A stretch of 64,000 nucleotides of DNA from Caenispirillum salinarum AK4 (GCF_000315795.1 NZ_ANHY01000013.1:1-64000), one strand, 5' to 3'. Positions 33,560-42,761 are shown, counted from the stretch's first letter. Numbers and translations: made by a program. Notes: a model not told the origin generated them from the letters alone.

Positions 33560-34288
33560 GTGCCGCAGACCCCGCTGGACCGCGCCGAGACCCCCGACAG
33601 CCCGCACCTGCCCGGCCTTGAGCGTATCCAGGACTGGATCTTCGACCTGGACAACACGCTCTATCCGGCCACGTCCAACCTGTTCGCGCAGGTGGACAAG
33701 CGGATGAAGGCGTTCATCTCCGAATTTCTCGGCGTCGACCCGCACCGCGCCTTCGAAATCCAGAAGCAGTACTATCACGAGTACGGCACCACCCTGCGCG
33801 GCCTCATGCTCAACCACGGCATGGAGCCCGATGCGTTCCTGTCCTACGTCCACGACATCGACCATTCGGTGCTGGAGCCCCGCGCGGAGCTGGACGCCGC
33901 GCTGACCGCCCTGCCCGGCCGCAAGCTGATTTTCACCAACGGCAGCGAGAAGCACGCCGAGGACGTGCTGGCGGCGCTCAAGCTGGCCCATCACTTCGAC
34001 GGCATATTCGACATCGCGGCGGCCAACTACATCCCCAAGCCGCAGCCCGAGACCTACCAGGCCATGATGGACCGCTTCGGCGTGACGGCGGCCGAATCGG
34101 CCTTCTTCGAGGACAGCGCGGCCAACCTCAAGCCCGCCGCCGAGGTCGGCATGACCACCATCTGGGTGCGCCCCAAGGACGCGCCCTGGTTCAAGCAAAG
34201 CCACGACCTCAGCCACTGCCACCACATCACCGACGACCTGGTCCCCTGGCTGGACGCCGCCGTGCGGACGCTGAAGGGCGCGGCGTAA
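33560..34288 (+). CDS. Pyrimidine 5'-nucleotidase-type HAD hydrolase
   Basis: This 242-residue HAD phosphatase has motif I FDLDNTLYP (Asp29 and Asp31), motif II LIFTNGS, motif III in PKPQPETYQAMM and motif IV FFEDSAANLKPA. DLDNTLYP with an early Tyr and the helical cap FEIQKQYYHEYGTTLRGL place it with SDT1/YjjG-like pyrimidine nucleotidases, which remove phosphate from UMP or CMP or modified forms. It acts in the cytoplasm. It starts with GTG after GAAGGA. The substrate assignment comes from family only. Confidence 0.9.
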   Translation: MPQTPLDRAETPDSPHLPGLERIQDWIFDLDNTLYPATSNLFAQVDKRMKAFISEFLGVDPHRAFEIQKQYYHEYGTTLRGLMLNHGMEPDAFLSYVHDIDHSVLEPRAELDAALTALPGRKLIFTNGSEKHAEDVLAALKLAHHFDGIFDIAAANYIPKPQPETYQAMMDRFGVTAAESAFFEDSAANLKPAAEVGMTTIWVRPKDAPWFKQSHDLSHCHHITDDLVPWLDAAVRTLKGAA

Positions 34289-34349
34289 GCGCCGACGCCT
34301 TCTCCCGCGTTGCCCCTGTGTTTGTGACCACGAAGCGGAAGGAGCGGCC

Positions 34350-35147
34350 ATGCACATCGAGGCCAACGGCACCACCTTCTTCGTCGAGACCGCCGGCAAG
34401 CCCGACGCGCCGCCGGTGCTGCTGATCCACAGCCTGTCCGCCGACCACGAGGCCTGGCGCCCGCAAATTCCAGCGCTGACCGAGCACTTCCGCGTCATCG
34501 CCCCGGACATTCGCGGCCACGGCAAGAGCCGCGCGACGCCCCCGCCCTATGCCATGGAGACTCTGGCCGACGACATGGCGGCCATCCTGGATGCGCTGGA
34601 CGTGCCGGCGGCACATGTCGTCGGCCTGTCCATCGGCGGCATGATCGCCCAGACCATGGCGCTGAACCACGCCGAGCGGGTGAACAGCCTGCTGCTCGCG
34701 GCAACCGCCAGCGAGATGAACGCCGAGCGCCGCAAGGTGTGGGACGACCGCATCGCCTCGGTTGAGCGCGACGGCGTCGAGCAGCTCGTGGAGCCCACCC
34801 TGCAGCGCTGGTTCACCCCGCCCACCCACGACGGCGACCCGGAAACGGTGCGCCTGTGCGCCGCCATGATCCGCCGCACGCCGCCGGAGGCCTACATGGG
34901 CTGCGCGGCCGCCATTCGCGACCTGAACCTGACGGCGCGGCTGGGCGAGATTTCCGTCCCCACGCTCATCTTCTCGGCCGACCAGGACGCCAGCACGCCG
35001 CCCGAGTTGCAGGCCATGATCCGCGATGCCGTTCCCAATGCGCGGTTGGAAACCTTCACCGGCACGGCGCACCAGATCGGCCTGGAACGGCCGCAGCGCT
35101 TCAACGAACTGATGATGGGATTTTTGAAGCTGGCGCAGGCGCGGTGA
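34350..35147 (+). CDS. Alpha/beta hydrolase, 3-oxoadipate enol-lactonase-like
   Basis: The 265-residue protein has the alpha/beta hydrolase order: PPVLLIHSLSADHEAW, the oxyanion region VIAPDIRGHGKS, the nucleophile elbow VVGLSIGGMIAQ (Ser94), an Asp in FSADQDAST and a His in GTAHQIGLE. RGHGKS and GLSIGGMIAQ resemble PcaD, the 3-oxoadipate enol-lactonase of aromatic catabolism. No other pca genes are near, so the true substrate is open. It follows the HAD gene by 61 bp on the same strand. Confidence 0.85.
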   Translation: MHIEANGTTFFVETAGKPDAPPVLLIHSLSADHEAWRPQIPALTEHFRVIAPDIRGHGKSRATPPPYAMETLADDMAAILDALDVPAAHVVGLSIGGMIAQTMALNHAERVNSLLLAATASEMNAERRKVWDDRIASVERDGVEQLVEPTLQRWFTPPTHDGDPETVRLCAAMIRRTPPEAYMGCAAAIRDLNLTARLGEISVPTLIFSADQDASTPPELQAMIRDAVPNARLETFTGTAHQIGLERPQRFNELMMGFLKLAQAR

Positions 35148-35165
35148 CGCCGTCCGGGCGGCGGG

Positions 35166-35930
35166 CTACTCGGCGTAGATCATCTTTCGCGTCATGCCGC
35201 TGTCGATCACGAATTCCGAGCCCGTGACGAAGCCGCTCCGGTCCTCCAGCAGATAGGCGACCAGTTCCGCCACGTCCTCGGGCCGTCCCACGCGGCCCGC
35301 CGGGTGCTGGGCGTGGTCTTCGTGCGTCAAGTCTTCGGGCGCGGCGTCGGGATCGGCGCGCCAGGCGCTGACGTCGATCCATCCGGGAGAGACCGCGTTC
35401 ACCCGCACGTCCGGCCCAAGGCTGATGGCGAGCGCATGAGTCAGCGCCACCAGCCCGCCCTTGGAGGCGGCGTAGCTTTCCGTGTCCGGCTCGCTCATGT
35501 GGGCGCGGGTCGATGCCATGTTGACGATGGCGCCGCCGCCGTCCGCCCGCATCACCGGGGCGGCGTGCTTGGCGAGAAGGAAGGCGCCGGTCAAGTTGGT
35601 GTCGATCACCCGCCGCCAGTCGGCCAGCGAAAGCTCGGTCACCGGCTGGCGGTGCATGATGCCGGCGTTGTTCACCAGCCCCTTGAGCGGCCCCGGCAAC
35701 TCGTCGGCGCGGGCGACGGCGGCGGCCACCTGGGCCTCGTCAGCCACATCGCAGGCAACGGCTGTCAGCATCCCGCGCCCGGCCAGGCGCTCGGCCATGG
35801 TCTCCAGGGCTGTGGCGTCGGCGTCCAGCATCACGACGTGCCAGCCGTCGTCCAGCAGCCGTTCGCAGACGCCGCGGCCGATGCCCCGGGCGCCGCCGGT
35901 GACGAGAACCTTGGGAAGCGGGTCGGTCAT
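35166..35930 (-). CDS. Short-chain dehydrogenase/reductase
   Basis: This 254-residue NAD(P)-dependent oxidoreductase has the classical SDR motifs: VTGGARGIGRGV at about residues 10-21, NNAGIMHRQPV, the serine region IVNMASTRAHM, and the YAASKGGLVALTHAL helix with the catalytic Tyr and Lys. The Asp in VVMLDADA after the second strand favours NAD over NADP. The substrate is unknown. It converges on the alpha/beta hydrolase gene and lies just past the small membrane protein gene. Confidence 0.9.
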   Translation of the reverse strand: MTDPLPKVLVTGGARGIGRGVCERLLDDGWHVVMLDADATALETMAERLAGRGMLTAVACDVADEAQVAAAVARADELPGPLKGLVNNAGIMHRQPVTELSLADWRRVIDTNLTGAFLLAKHAAPVMRADGGGAIVNMASTRAHMSEPDTESYAASKGGLVALTHALAISLGPDVRVNAVSPGWIDVSAWRADPDAAPEDLTHEDHAQHPAGRVGRPEDVAELVAYLLEDRSGFVTGSEFVIDSGMTRKMIYAE

Positions 35931-36004
35931 GGTCGGTCGGCCTCCTGATCATTTCCGCGGATGCTGGAAGAGGAACGGCCGTGCCACGCCGACCCGTTGC
36001 GGCG

Positions 36005-36271
36005 TCAAGCCTCCGGTGCGGCCGGGGGCGGGATCAGGGCGGCGGCAGCCAGCGCCAGCTCGGCGCGGTAGACCTTCCATGCCGTCCACAGGCTGACGGC
36101 CAGGCCGAGGCCGACACCGACGACGCCGCCGACGATGGCGGCCTCGCGGCTCAGGCCCAGGCGGTCCATCAGGATCAGGTCGATGGTCCAGGCGAAGGCG
36201 ACGGTCTCGCCGCCGATGAGAAGGCCGCAGGCCGCGGCGGCGGCCGAAGCCGCCATGATGGGGGAACGCAT
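36005..36271 (-). CDS. Small membrane protein of unknown function, 88 aa
   Basis: Two hydrophobic segments, SAAAAACGLLIGGETVAFAW and AAIVGGVVGVGLGLAVSLW, are joined by a short charged loop (LILMDRLGLSRE). The last 30 residues are Ala/Pro-rich. The inner ATG was chosen for GGAG upstream; an in-frame start 15 codons earlier is possible. It follows the calcium/sodium antiporter gene by about 50 bp on the same strand and may be co-expressed. No family is recognised. Confidence 0.6.
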   Translation of the reverse strand: MRSPIMAASAAAAACGLLIGGETVAFAWTIDLILMDRLGLSREAAIVGGVVGVGLGLAVSLWTAWKVYRAELALAAAALIPPPAAPEA

Positions 36272-36320
36272 GGGAACCCGTGTCTCCAGAAGATGCCGCT
36301 GAAGAAGAAGCGGCACGCCA

Positions 36321-37280
36321 CTATGCCAGGATCAGCCAGGCTGTGTAAGCGGCATATGCGGCCAGGAACAGCAGACCACCCATGCGGTTGAGGATACGCT
36401 TTCCGACCAGCGCCACGGCCAGCAGAGCCAGCGTCGCGGCCGCCATCACCCAGATGTCGCGGCTGGCGATTTCCTCCGGCACCGCGATGGGCGAGACGGC
36501 GGCGGTCACGCCCAGGATGCCCAGGATGTTGAAGACGTTCGACCCCACCACGTTGCCCAGCGCCACGTCGCCCTGGCGGCGCACGGCGGCGACCAGCGAC
36601 GTCGCCAGTTCGGGCAGCGAGGTGCCGACGGCCACCAGCGTCACGCCGATGACGGCCTCGGAGATGCCGGCGGCCTGCGCCAGTTCCACCGCCGCGCCGA
36701 CCAGCAGCCGCGCGCCCAGGATGACGCCCGCGATGCCCAGCACCGTCAGCACGATCCCGCCGATGACGCCCAGCTTGGCGGGCGGCAGGTGCTCGGCGGC
36801 GTCGACCTCGCCCTCGCGCAGGGCCCGGGTGGCCGACTCGCGGCGGTCGAGAACCAGCGCCAGGCCCGTGTAGCCCAGCAGCGCCACAATCAGCACCACG
36901 CCGGCCCAGCGCGGCACGGCGCCCAGCATCACCAGCCCGATGGCGGCAGCGGTGGCCAGCGTCATCACCAGCAGGTCGCGGCGGACGCCGGGAATGGCGC
37001 AGACCACCGGCACCACCAGGGCCGAGGCGCCCAGGATCAGCAGGATGTTGGCGATGTTCGACCCGACGACGTTGCCCACGGCAATGGCCGGCGAGCCCAT
37101 CATGGCCGCCTGAAGACTGGTCACCAGTTCGGGAAGCGAGGTGCCGAAGCCCACCAGCGTCAGGCCGATCACGAGCGGAGAGACACCGGCCTTGCGCGCC
37201 ACCGCCACGGCTCCGCGCACGAGCACGTCGCCGCCGACCAGCAGCAGCACCAGGCCGCCGATAAGGGAAAGATACAGCAT
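36321..37280 (-). CDS. Calcium/sodium antiporter (CaCA superfamily, YrbG-like)
   Basis: The 319-residue integral membrane protein has the internal duplication of CaCA exchangers. Each half contains the ion-binding alpha repeat: VIGLTLVGFGTSLPELVTSL with VGNVVGSNIANILLI in the first half, and VIGVTLVAVGTSLPELATSL with LGNVVGSNVFNILGI in the second. About ten membrane helices are expected. It exchanges cytoplasmic calcium for sodium or protons; the exact ions are inferred from family. A central hydrophilic loop (LDRRESATRALREGEVDAAE) separates the halves. A small membrane protein gene follows it. Confidence 0.93.
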   Translation of the reverse strand: MLYLSLIGGLVLLLVGGDVLVRGAVAVARKAGVSPLVIGLTLVGFGTSLPELVTSLQAAMMGSPAIAVGNVVGSNIANILLILGASALVVPVVCAIPGVRRDLLVMTLATAAAIGLVMLGAVPRWAGVVLIVALLGYTGLALVLDRRESATRALREGEVDAAEHLPPAKLGVIGGIVLTVLGIAGVILGARLLVGAAVELAQAAGISEAVIGVTLVAVGTSLPELATSLVAAVRRQGDVALGNVVGSNVFNILGILGVTAAVSPIAVPEEIASRDIWVMAAATLALLAVALVGKRILNRMGGLLFLAAYAAYTAWLILA

Positions 37281-37414
37281 GGGAAGGGAACGCCCTGATT
37301 AGGAACGGCGCTCCGGCCGGGCGCCCGATGCGGTCCGCCGGCAAGGGGCCGGCGACGGCGGTGGTTATGGGGCGCGCCGCGCCGTCTGTCCAGAGGGCGG
37401 CGGCGCAAAGCCGG

Positions 37415-37759
37415 TCAGTGGTGGGCGGCCGCCTTCTTGGCCGCGGGGGCATGAGAGGGCACGGCATGGGGCGCCGGCGTCCCGCGCGGCCGGCCGTGGT
37501 CGCGGTCCTCGTCCTCGCCTTCCGCATGGGTGCGCACGGCGAAGCCCCTGAAGGCCCATCCCAGGCCGAAGGACAGCAGCGCCACCAGCACCAGTCCGCA
37601 GCCCAGGAAGATCAGCGCCGACTGGACGCCGATCTCCCCGCCGCCGAAGGCGTCGGTGGTCCACAGCATGACGGTGAGCGGCACGAGGCCAAGCGCGGCC
37701 AGCAGGCCCAGCCGGTGCCATCCGCCGGGTTTCAGCGGGGTCAGGCGATAGTGTGTCAT
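37415..37759 (-). CDS. Small membrane protein with His-rich tail, 114 aa
   Basis: Two membrane helices (LGLLAALGLVPLTVMLW and SALIFLGCGLVLVALLSFGL) are followed by a hydrophilic tail containing an acidic stretch (AEGEDEDRDHG) and then several His and Pro residues, ending KKAAAHH. The tail might bind metal, but that is speculation. The ATG follows GGAGGGGA, a strong site. It lies upstream of the antiporter gene on the same strand, about 134 bp apart. No family is recognised. Confidence 0.7.
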   Translation of the reverse strand: MTHYRLTPLKPGGWHRLGLLAALGLVPLTVMLWTTDAFGGGEIGVQSALIFLGCGLVLVALLSFGLGWAFRGFAVRTHAEGEDEDRDHGRPRGTPAPHAVPSHAPAAKKAAAHH

Positions 37760-37861
37760 GGCGTCCCCTCCGGCCAGAATTCGGACCTACCACCATGGTA
37801 GCATCCTTCCGCCGGAAAGTCGCCGAGGGGAGGCGCAGCACCTCCCCCCGAACCGTATCAC

Positions 37862-37900
37862 ACCGGGCGACCGGTAAAGATCGTACAGCCGTCGCCCGGT
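37862..37900 (-). terminator. Stem-loop downstream of pal
   Basis: ACCGGGCGAC (37862-37871) pairs perfectly with 37891-37900 across a 19-base loop, about 85 bp past the pal stop. No T-run follows leftward, so its role as a terminator is tentative. The remaining part of the 227-bp gap shows nothing else. Confidence 0.35.
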
Positions 37901-37986
37901 ACGACGGACTGGCCGCCGCGCCGCATGACGCGTGAGGCTGCGTGCCGGGTGAACGCGGCGTCGATGATGTCGACCGTCGGCGCGTG

Positions 37987-38502
37987 TTATTCGACGACGG
38001 AGACGCCGCGGCGGTTCTGCGACCAGCAGGCCTCGTCGGCCTCGACGCAGGTCGGGCGTTCCTTGCCGAAGGAGACGGTGCTCAGGCGCGCGGCCGGAAT
38101 GCCCTGGGCGCTCAGGTAGTCGCGCACGGCCGTGGCGCGGCGCTCGCCCAGTGCGAGGTTGTACTCGCGGGTGCCGCGCTCGTCGGCATGGCCTTCGATG
38201 ACCAGTTGGCGGTCGGGCCAGGTCTTCAGCCACTGGGCCTGGCGGGCGAGCAGCGCCTGCGATTCGGCCGACAGGTCGTGGCGGTCGAGGCCGAAGTACA
38301 CGCGGTCACCCACAGTGGCCTGGAACTCGGCGGCCGAGCCCGGTGCGTAGGCGCCGGTCGAGCCGCCGGCATTGGCGGAAACGCCGGTGGACAGGCTCTC
38401 GCCGGCGCCGGCGGTGGCGCCCGTGTCCTCGGGAGAGGCGGCACAGGCGGACAGGAAAGCGAGCGTCAGCACGATCGTCGCGGAGCGGACAAAACGCGCC
38501 AT
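37987..38502 (-). CDS. pal: Peptidoglycan-associated lipoprotein Pal
   Basis: The 171-residue protein is an outer-membrane lipoprotein that binds peptidoglycan through an OmpA-like domain and works with Tol proteins in envelope constriction. A signal peptide ends in the lipobox LSAC (Cys at about residue 20). The domain is clear: VYFGLDRHDLSAESQALL, LVIEGHADERGTREYNLALGERRA and a C-terminus SQNRRGVSVVE. The ATG before ARFVRSA gives a normal signal peptide. tolQRAB and ybgF are not adjacent, which is unusual. Confidence 0.92.
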   Translation of the reverse strand: MARFVRSATIVLTLAFLSACAASPEDTGATAGAGESLSTGVSANAGGSTGAYAPGSAAEFQATVGDRVYFGLDRHDLSAESQALLARQAQWLKTWPDRQLVIEGHADERGTREYNLALGERRATAVRDYLSAQGIPAARLSTVSFGKERPTCVEADEACWSQNRRGVSVVE

Positions 38503-38708
38503 GGAATCCTCCAAGGAAAAAGCGGGCCGCCAATCGGACCCGCCGACGCGCATCTTGCGCATGCTTCTTCTTCCCGCATAGCGGAAAGTTCGGCGCGGGT
38601 CCTCTCCCATCGCGCGCCGTCCAAACGGCCCCTGGCGTCGGAAACGGCCCGCGCGCTATGCTCCGCGCCGCCGCCGGGGCGGCATGATGCACGGATCACA
38701 GGGCAGCC

Positions 38709-39557
38709 ATGAACTACAGGCATATCTACCACGCGGGCAATTTCGCCGATGTCTTCAAGCATGCGCTGCTGGCGCTGGTGGTGGACTACCTGACGCGCAA
38801 GGACAAGCCGTTCTTCGTGCTCGACACCCACGCCGGACTGGGCGCGTACGACCTGTCGGCCGACGAGGCGCAGCGCACCGGCGAATGGCGCGACGGCATC
38901 GGCCGCATCCTGGCCGAGCCCGACCCGCCGGAGGCCCTGCGCCCCTACCTCGGCGCCGTTCGCGCCCTGGACCCCGACGGCGGCATGGCGCGCTATCCCG
39001 GCAGCCCGCGCATCGCCCGCCACTTCATGCGGCCCGGCGACCGCCTGATGGCGTCGGAACTGCACCCGGAGGACGCCGCCGTTCTGAAGAGCGTCTTCGC
39101 CCGCGACCGCCAGACGAAAGTGCTGGAACTGGACGGCTACACCGCTCTGAAGGCCAACGTGCCGCCCAAGGAGCGGCGGGGCCTGGTGCTCATGGACCCG
39201 CCTTTCGAGCAGCCCGACGAGTTTTCCGCCATGGTCCGCGCCCTGACGGCGGCCTATCGCAAGTGGCCGACCGGAATTTATGGGCTTTGGTATCCCGTCA
39301 AGGGGGGCGGCGTGGTGCCGGCCTTCCACGGCGAACTGGCGACGGCAGGCCTGGGCGACGTGCTGGTGGCGGAAATGACGGTCATGCCCGTGGACGAGAC
39401 CACCAACCGCCTCAACGGCACCGGCATGGTCCTGATCAACCCGCCGTGGACGCTGGAAGACACACTGCACGACCTGCTGCCCTGGCTGACGCGCGTGCTG
39501 GGCCGGGCCGACCTGGGCGGCGGCGGTTGGCGGCTGGCGTGGCTCAGCCGGAAGTAG
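38709..39557 (+). CDS. rlmJ: 23S rRNA (adenine-2030 N6)-methyltransferase
   Basis: RlmJ methylates A2030 of 23S rRNA with SAM. The 282-residue protein begins MNYRHIYHAGNFADVFKHAL, the family hallmark, followed by FVLDTHAGLGAYDL (SAM loop) and the catalytic LVLMDPPFEQ motif of N6-adenine methyltransferases. GIYGLWYPVK and GTGMVLINPPW near the C-terminus are also conserved. It is divergent from pal, with about 200 bp between that presumably hold both promoters. Confidence 0.95.
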   Translation: MNYRHIYHAGNFADVFKHALLALVVDYLTRKDKPFFVLDTHAGLGAYDLSADEAQRTGEWRDGIGRILAEPDPPEALRPYLGAVRALDPDGGMARYPGSPRIARHFMRPGDRLMASELHPEDAAVLKSVFARDRQTKVLELDGYTALKANVPPKERRGLVLMDPPFEQPDEFSAMVRALTAAYRKWPTGIYGLWYPVKGGGVVPAFHGELATAGLGDVLVAEMTVMPVDETTNRLNGTGMVLINPPWTLEDTLHDLLPWLTRVLGRADLGGGGWRLAWLSRK

Positions 39558-39712
39558 AACAGGCCGGCGGCCTGCGTCGCTATACCATGGTTTGATCCCA
39601 CTGTACCCGATTTCACCGGTTGGCTATTTCCTACGTCTTCCGTAGCATGGTCCGGACTAAAAATTTCAAGTGTGGACGGAAACACCGTCCCGCCGGAGGA
39701 CAGGGAAGTACG

Positions 39713-41764
39713 ATGGGACTGACGAGCAAAGCGCGCGGGCTGACGCGCCGGCTTCGGCTGCCGACGGCCGGCATCCGGACCAAGATCACGCTGGGCTTCG
39801 CCGCCGTACTGGTGGTTCTTGTGGGCGTGTCCGGCGCCAGCCTGTGGAGCGCCGACCGCACGGGCGCCGAAGTCGACCACTTCGCCGAGATGGTGGCGGC
39901 CGAACAGCGCGCCTCTGACATCCGCCAGAAGTTCACGGCCATGCGGCTGGAGGCCCAGGCCTTCGCCGTCGACGGCACGGCCTCCGCGGCCAATGCCGTG
40001 AAAGGATATGCCGAAGAACTGGAGCCCCTGCTGGCCCAGGCGGTTGAGGATGCCCACGACGACCGTCTGCGGTCGACCGCCGAGATGGGCAGCAAGGCCT
40101 TCGACGAGTACATGAGCGCCTTCACGTCCTTCGTCGATGTCCGGCTGGCCTGGGCCGAGGAAGTCGAGAGCACGCTGCTTCCCAACGCGCGCACGCTGCT
40201 CGAAAGCATTTCCATCATGATCGACGACGCGCTGATCAATGGCCAGGAAGAGGTGGCCTCGTACCTGCGTCCGGCGCGCGAGCATGCACTGAGCCTGCGC
40301 TACAACCTGGCGCGCTTCCTGGGCGAAAAGGACAGCCAAACGGCCGAGGAGGTCACGCGCAACATCAGCGACATCGTCACGCCGCTGCGCCTCGTCGCCT
40401 ATGCCCTGCCGAACGCCAAGGAGAACGAGACCTACCAGACCCTGATGGACGCCCAGAAGGCGGTCGAAGAAAGCTTCGCCTCCGTGCAGGAGTCGACCGA
40501 GCGCCTGCAGGCCATCCAGACCTTCACGCTGTCCAGCCGCGCCCGCGCCCTGGATGCCTCGGTCGACGCCATCCAGGCCGGCGTGCGCGAGGAGGCCCTG
40601 CGCATCAAGGACAAGACCGTCGCCATGACCGACCTGGCGACCACCGTCACGCCCATCATCGGCGGTGCCGGACTGCTGATCGGCCTGGTGCTGGCGGTGC
40701 TGATCGGCACCGGCCTGTCGCGTCCCATCCAGGCCATGACCGGCGCCATGACGCGCCTGGCCGACGGCGACCTGTCGGTGGACGTGCCCGCCCGCGGCCG
40801 CGGCGACGAGATCGGCCGCATGGCTGACGCGGTGGAAGTCTTCAAGGAACACGCCGAGGCCAACCAGCGCATGGAGGCCGAGCGCGCCGAAATGGCCCGC
40901 AAAGCCGAGGAGGAGCGCCGTTCGCTGATGCAGGGGCTGGCCGACGACTTCGAGAACACCGTGGGCGGCATCGTCGCCTCTGTCTCGGCGGCCTCGACGC
41001 AGATGAAGCAGACGGCCGAAGGCATGGCGAGCGCCGCCGACGACGCCAGCCGTCAGGCGAACTTCGTCGCCAACGCCTCGGAGGAAGCGTCCAGCAACGT
41101 CCAGACCGTCGCGGCAGCGTCGGAGGAACTGCATGCCTCCATCGCCGAGATCGGCCGGCAGGTCAGCCAGTCGTCCAACATCGCTCACGACGCCGTGCGC
41201 GAGGCCCAGCGCACCGACGAAATGGTGCGCGGCCTGGCCGAAGCCGCCACCAAGATCGGCACTGTGGTCGCCATGATCACCGACATCGCCGAGCAGACCA
41301 ACCTGCTGGCGCTCAACGCCACCATCGAGGCCGCCCGCGCCGGTGATGCCGGCAAGGGCTTCGCGGTGGTGGCGCACGAGGTCAAGGCCCTTGCCAACCA
41401 GACCTCCAACGCCACGGGCCAGATCAGCGCCCAGATCACCGAAATCCAGAACGCCACCCAGGACACGGTGGACGCCATCGGCAGCATCTCGCGCATCATC
41501 GGCGAGATCGACAGCATCGGTTCCACCATCGCCGCGGCGGTGGAAGAGCAGACCGCCGCGACGCAGGAGATCGCGCGCAACGTCCAGCAGGCCGCCCAGG
41601 GCACGCAGGAAGTCTCCACCCACATCGCCGGCGTCACCAAGGCCGCCGGCGAGACGGGCACCGCCTCCACCCACGTTCTGGACGCCTCGCAGGACCTGTC
41701 CAACCAGGCCGACCGCCTGACGCACGAAATGCAGCAGTTCCTGATGCAGGTCCGCGCCAGCTGA
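39713..41764 (+). CDS. Methyl-accepting chemotaxis protein
   Basis: The 683-residue chemoreceptor has a first membrane helix (KITLGFAAVLVVLVGVSGA, about residues 23-41), a long all-helical periplasmic sensor of about 270 residues, a second helix (IIGGAGLLIGLVLAVLIGTG), a HAMP domain (PIQAMTGAMTRLADGDLSVD), and a cytoplasmic signalling domain whose tip is IAEQTNLLALNATIEAARAG followed by KGFAVVAHEVKALA. The length of the helical sensor resembles helical bimodular sensors, but the ligand is unknown. No CheR/CheB pentapeptide is seen at the C-terminus. The ATG follows GGAGGACAGGGAAG. A strong terminator follows. Confidence 0.95.
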   Translation: MGLTSKARGLTRRLRLPTAGIRTKITLGFAAVLVVLVGVSGASLWSADRTGAEVDHFAEMVAAEQRASDIRQKFTAMRLEAQAFAVDGTASAANAVKGYAEELEPLLAQAVEDAHDDRLRSTAEMGSKAFDEYMSAFTSFVDVRLAWAEEVESTLLPNARTLLESISIMIDDALINGQEEVASYLRPAREHALSLRYNLARFLGEKDSQTAEEVTRNISDIVTPLRLVAYALPNAKENETYQTLMDAQKAVEESFASVQESTERLQAIQTFTLSSRARALDASVDAIQAGVREEALRIKDKTVAMTDLATTVTPIIGGAGLLIGLVLAVLIGTGLSRPIQAMTGAMTRLADGDLSVDVPARGRGDEIGRMADAVEVFKEHAEANQRMEAERAEMARKAEEERRSLMQGLADDFENTVGGIVASVSAASTQMKQTAEGMASAADDASRQANFVANASEEASSNVQTVAAASEELHASIAEIGRQVSQSSNIAHDAVREAQRTDEMVRGLAEAATKIGTVVAMITDIAEQTNLLALNATIEAARAGDAGKGFAVVAHEVKALANQTSNATGQISAQITEIQNATQDTVDAIGSISRIIGEIDSIGSTIAAAVEEQTAATQEIARNVQQAAQGTQEVSTHIAGVTKAAGETGTASTHVLDASQDLSNQADRLTHEMQQFLMQVRAS

Positions 41765-41790
41765 CGACACCCGAGGCAGGACACGATGCG

Positions 41791-41818
41791 AAACGGCCGG
41801 GCAATTGCCCGGCCGTTT
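41791..41818. terminator. Bidirectional Rho-independent terminator
   Basis: AACGGCCGGGC-AATT-GCCCGGCCGTT is a perfect palindrome followed by five T residues rightward and preceded by A residues. It separates the convergent chemoreceptor and dehydrogenase genes. Confidence 0.92.
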
Positions 41819-41845
41819 TTCGTCATTCCAGGGCGGCGGCGGCCT

Positions 41846-42757
41846 TCACCCCCGCGCCTTGAGCAGCGCGATGAGCGCGGCGTCGCGTTCGTTTTCCAGT
41901 TCGCTCAGGGTGCGGCCGTCGGCTTCCGCCCTCACGCCGTCCACCAAGGCGTCCTTGACCTCGGGCGTCAGCGAGGGCGCGCCCAGGTCCGCCCAGCGAC
42001 GTTCCTGCGCCGGGCCCAGGTGGTCGAGATAGCCGCGGTAGCCGCCGGCGCCGCCACCCAGGTGATAGAGCATGTGCGGCCCCATCACCGACCAGCGCAG
42101 GCCCGGCCCCGCCGTCACCGCCTTGTCCACGTCCTCCACCGAGGCGATTCCTTCGGCCACCAGATGCACGGCCTCGCGATACAGGGCGGCGGCCAGCCGA
42201 TTGGCGATGTGGCCGGTGGCCTCGCGCTTGACCAGGATCGTCGTCTTGCCGATGCCGTCGAAGAAGGCGCGCACCCGGTCCGTCACGTCCGGGGCCGTGG
42301 CCGGCGACGGCACGATCTCCACCAGCGGGATCAGGTGCGGCGGGTTGAAGGGATGCGCCACGATAACCCGCGCCGGGTTCCGGCGGGCGCCCTTCTGAAG
42401 GTCAGAGGGCTTGTGCGCGGTGGTGCTGGACGCGATGGGCACCTCCTCGGCACAGGCGGCGTCGATCTCGGCGATGAGAGCCTGCTTGGCCTCCAGCGCC
42501 TCGGGTCCCGCCTCGATCACCAGGTCGGCGCCGTCCACCGCCTCGGCGACGGTGGCGCACAGGCGGCGCGCGCCCGGCGTGGCGGGCGCTCCCTCGATCT
42601 GGCGCAGGGCCGACCACGCCTTGGCGGTCACCGCATCCAGCCGGCCGGAAGCCGTGGGAGACGGATCGTAGACCGCCACGTCATAGCCCTTCCAGGTCAG
42701 GAGGGCGGTCCAGCTCGCGCCGATCAGGCCGGCGCCGACGACGGCGATGGTCGCCAT
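41846..42757 (-). CDS. 3-hydroxyacyl-CoA dehydrogenase family protein (lambda-crystallin / carnitine dehydrogenase type)
   Basis: The 303-residue protein has an N-terminal NAD-binding loop AVVGAGLIGASWTALL and then VYDPSPTA. The family blocks LVIEAGPEALEAKQALIAEI, ASSTTAHKPSDLQKGA and VIVAHPFNPPHLIPLVEIVP, with the catalytic His, are clear, and TGHIANRLAAALYREAVHLV begins the C-terminal domain. Hydroxyacid substrates such as carnitine or gulonate are known for this branch; which applies is unknown. It is four bases from the upstream aminotransferase gene, so the two form an operon. Confidence 0.88.
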   Translation of the reverse strand: MATIAVVGAGLIGASWTALLTWKGYDVAVYDPSPTASGRLDAVTAKAWSALRQIEGAPATPGARRLCATVAEAVDGADLVIEAGPEALEAKQALIAEIDAACAEEVPIASSTTAHKPSDLQKGARRNPARVIVAHPFNPPHLIPLVEIVPSPATAPDVTDRVRAFFDGIGKTTILVKREATGHIANRLAAALYREAVHLVAEGIASVEDVDKAVTAGPGLRWSVMGPHMLYHLGGGAGGYRGYLDHLGPAQERRWADLGAPSLTPEVKDALVDGVRAEADGRTLSELENERDAALIALLKARG

Positions 42758-42761
42758 GGCT

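Noticed and set aside
39278-41770. Long leftward open frame opposite the chemoreceptor
   Set aside because: No domain, repetitive Gly/Ala/Asp composition; the rightward frame is a canonical chemoreceptor.
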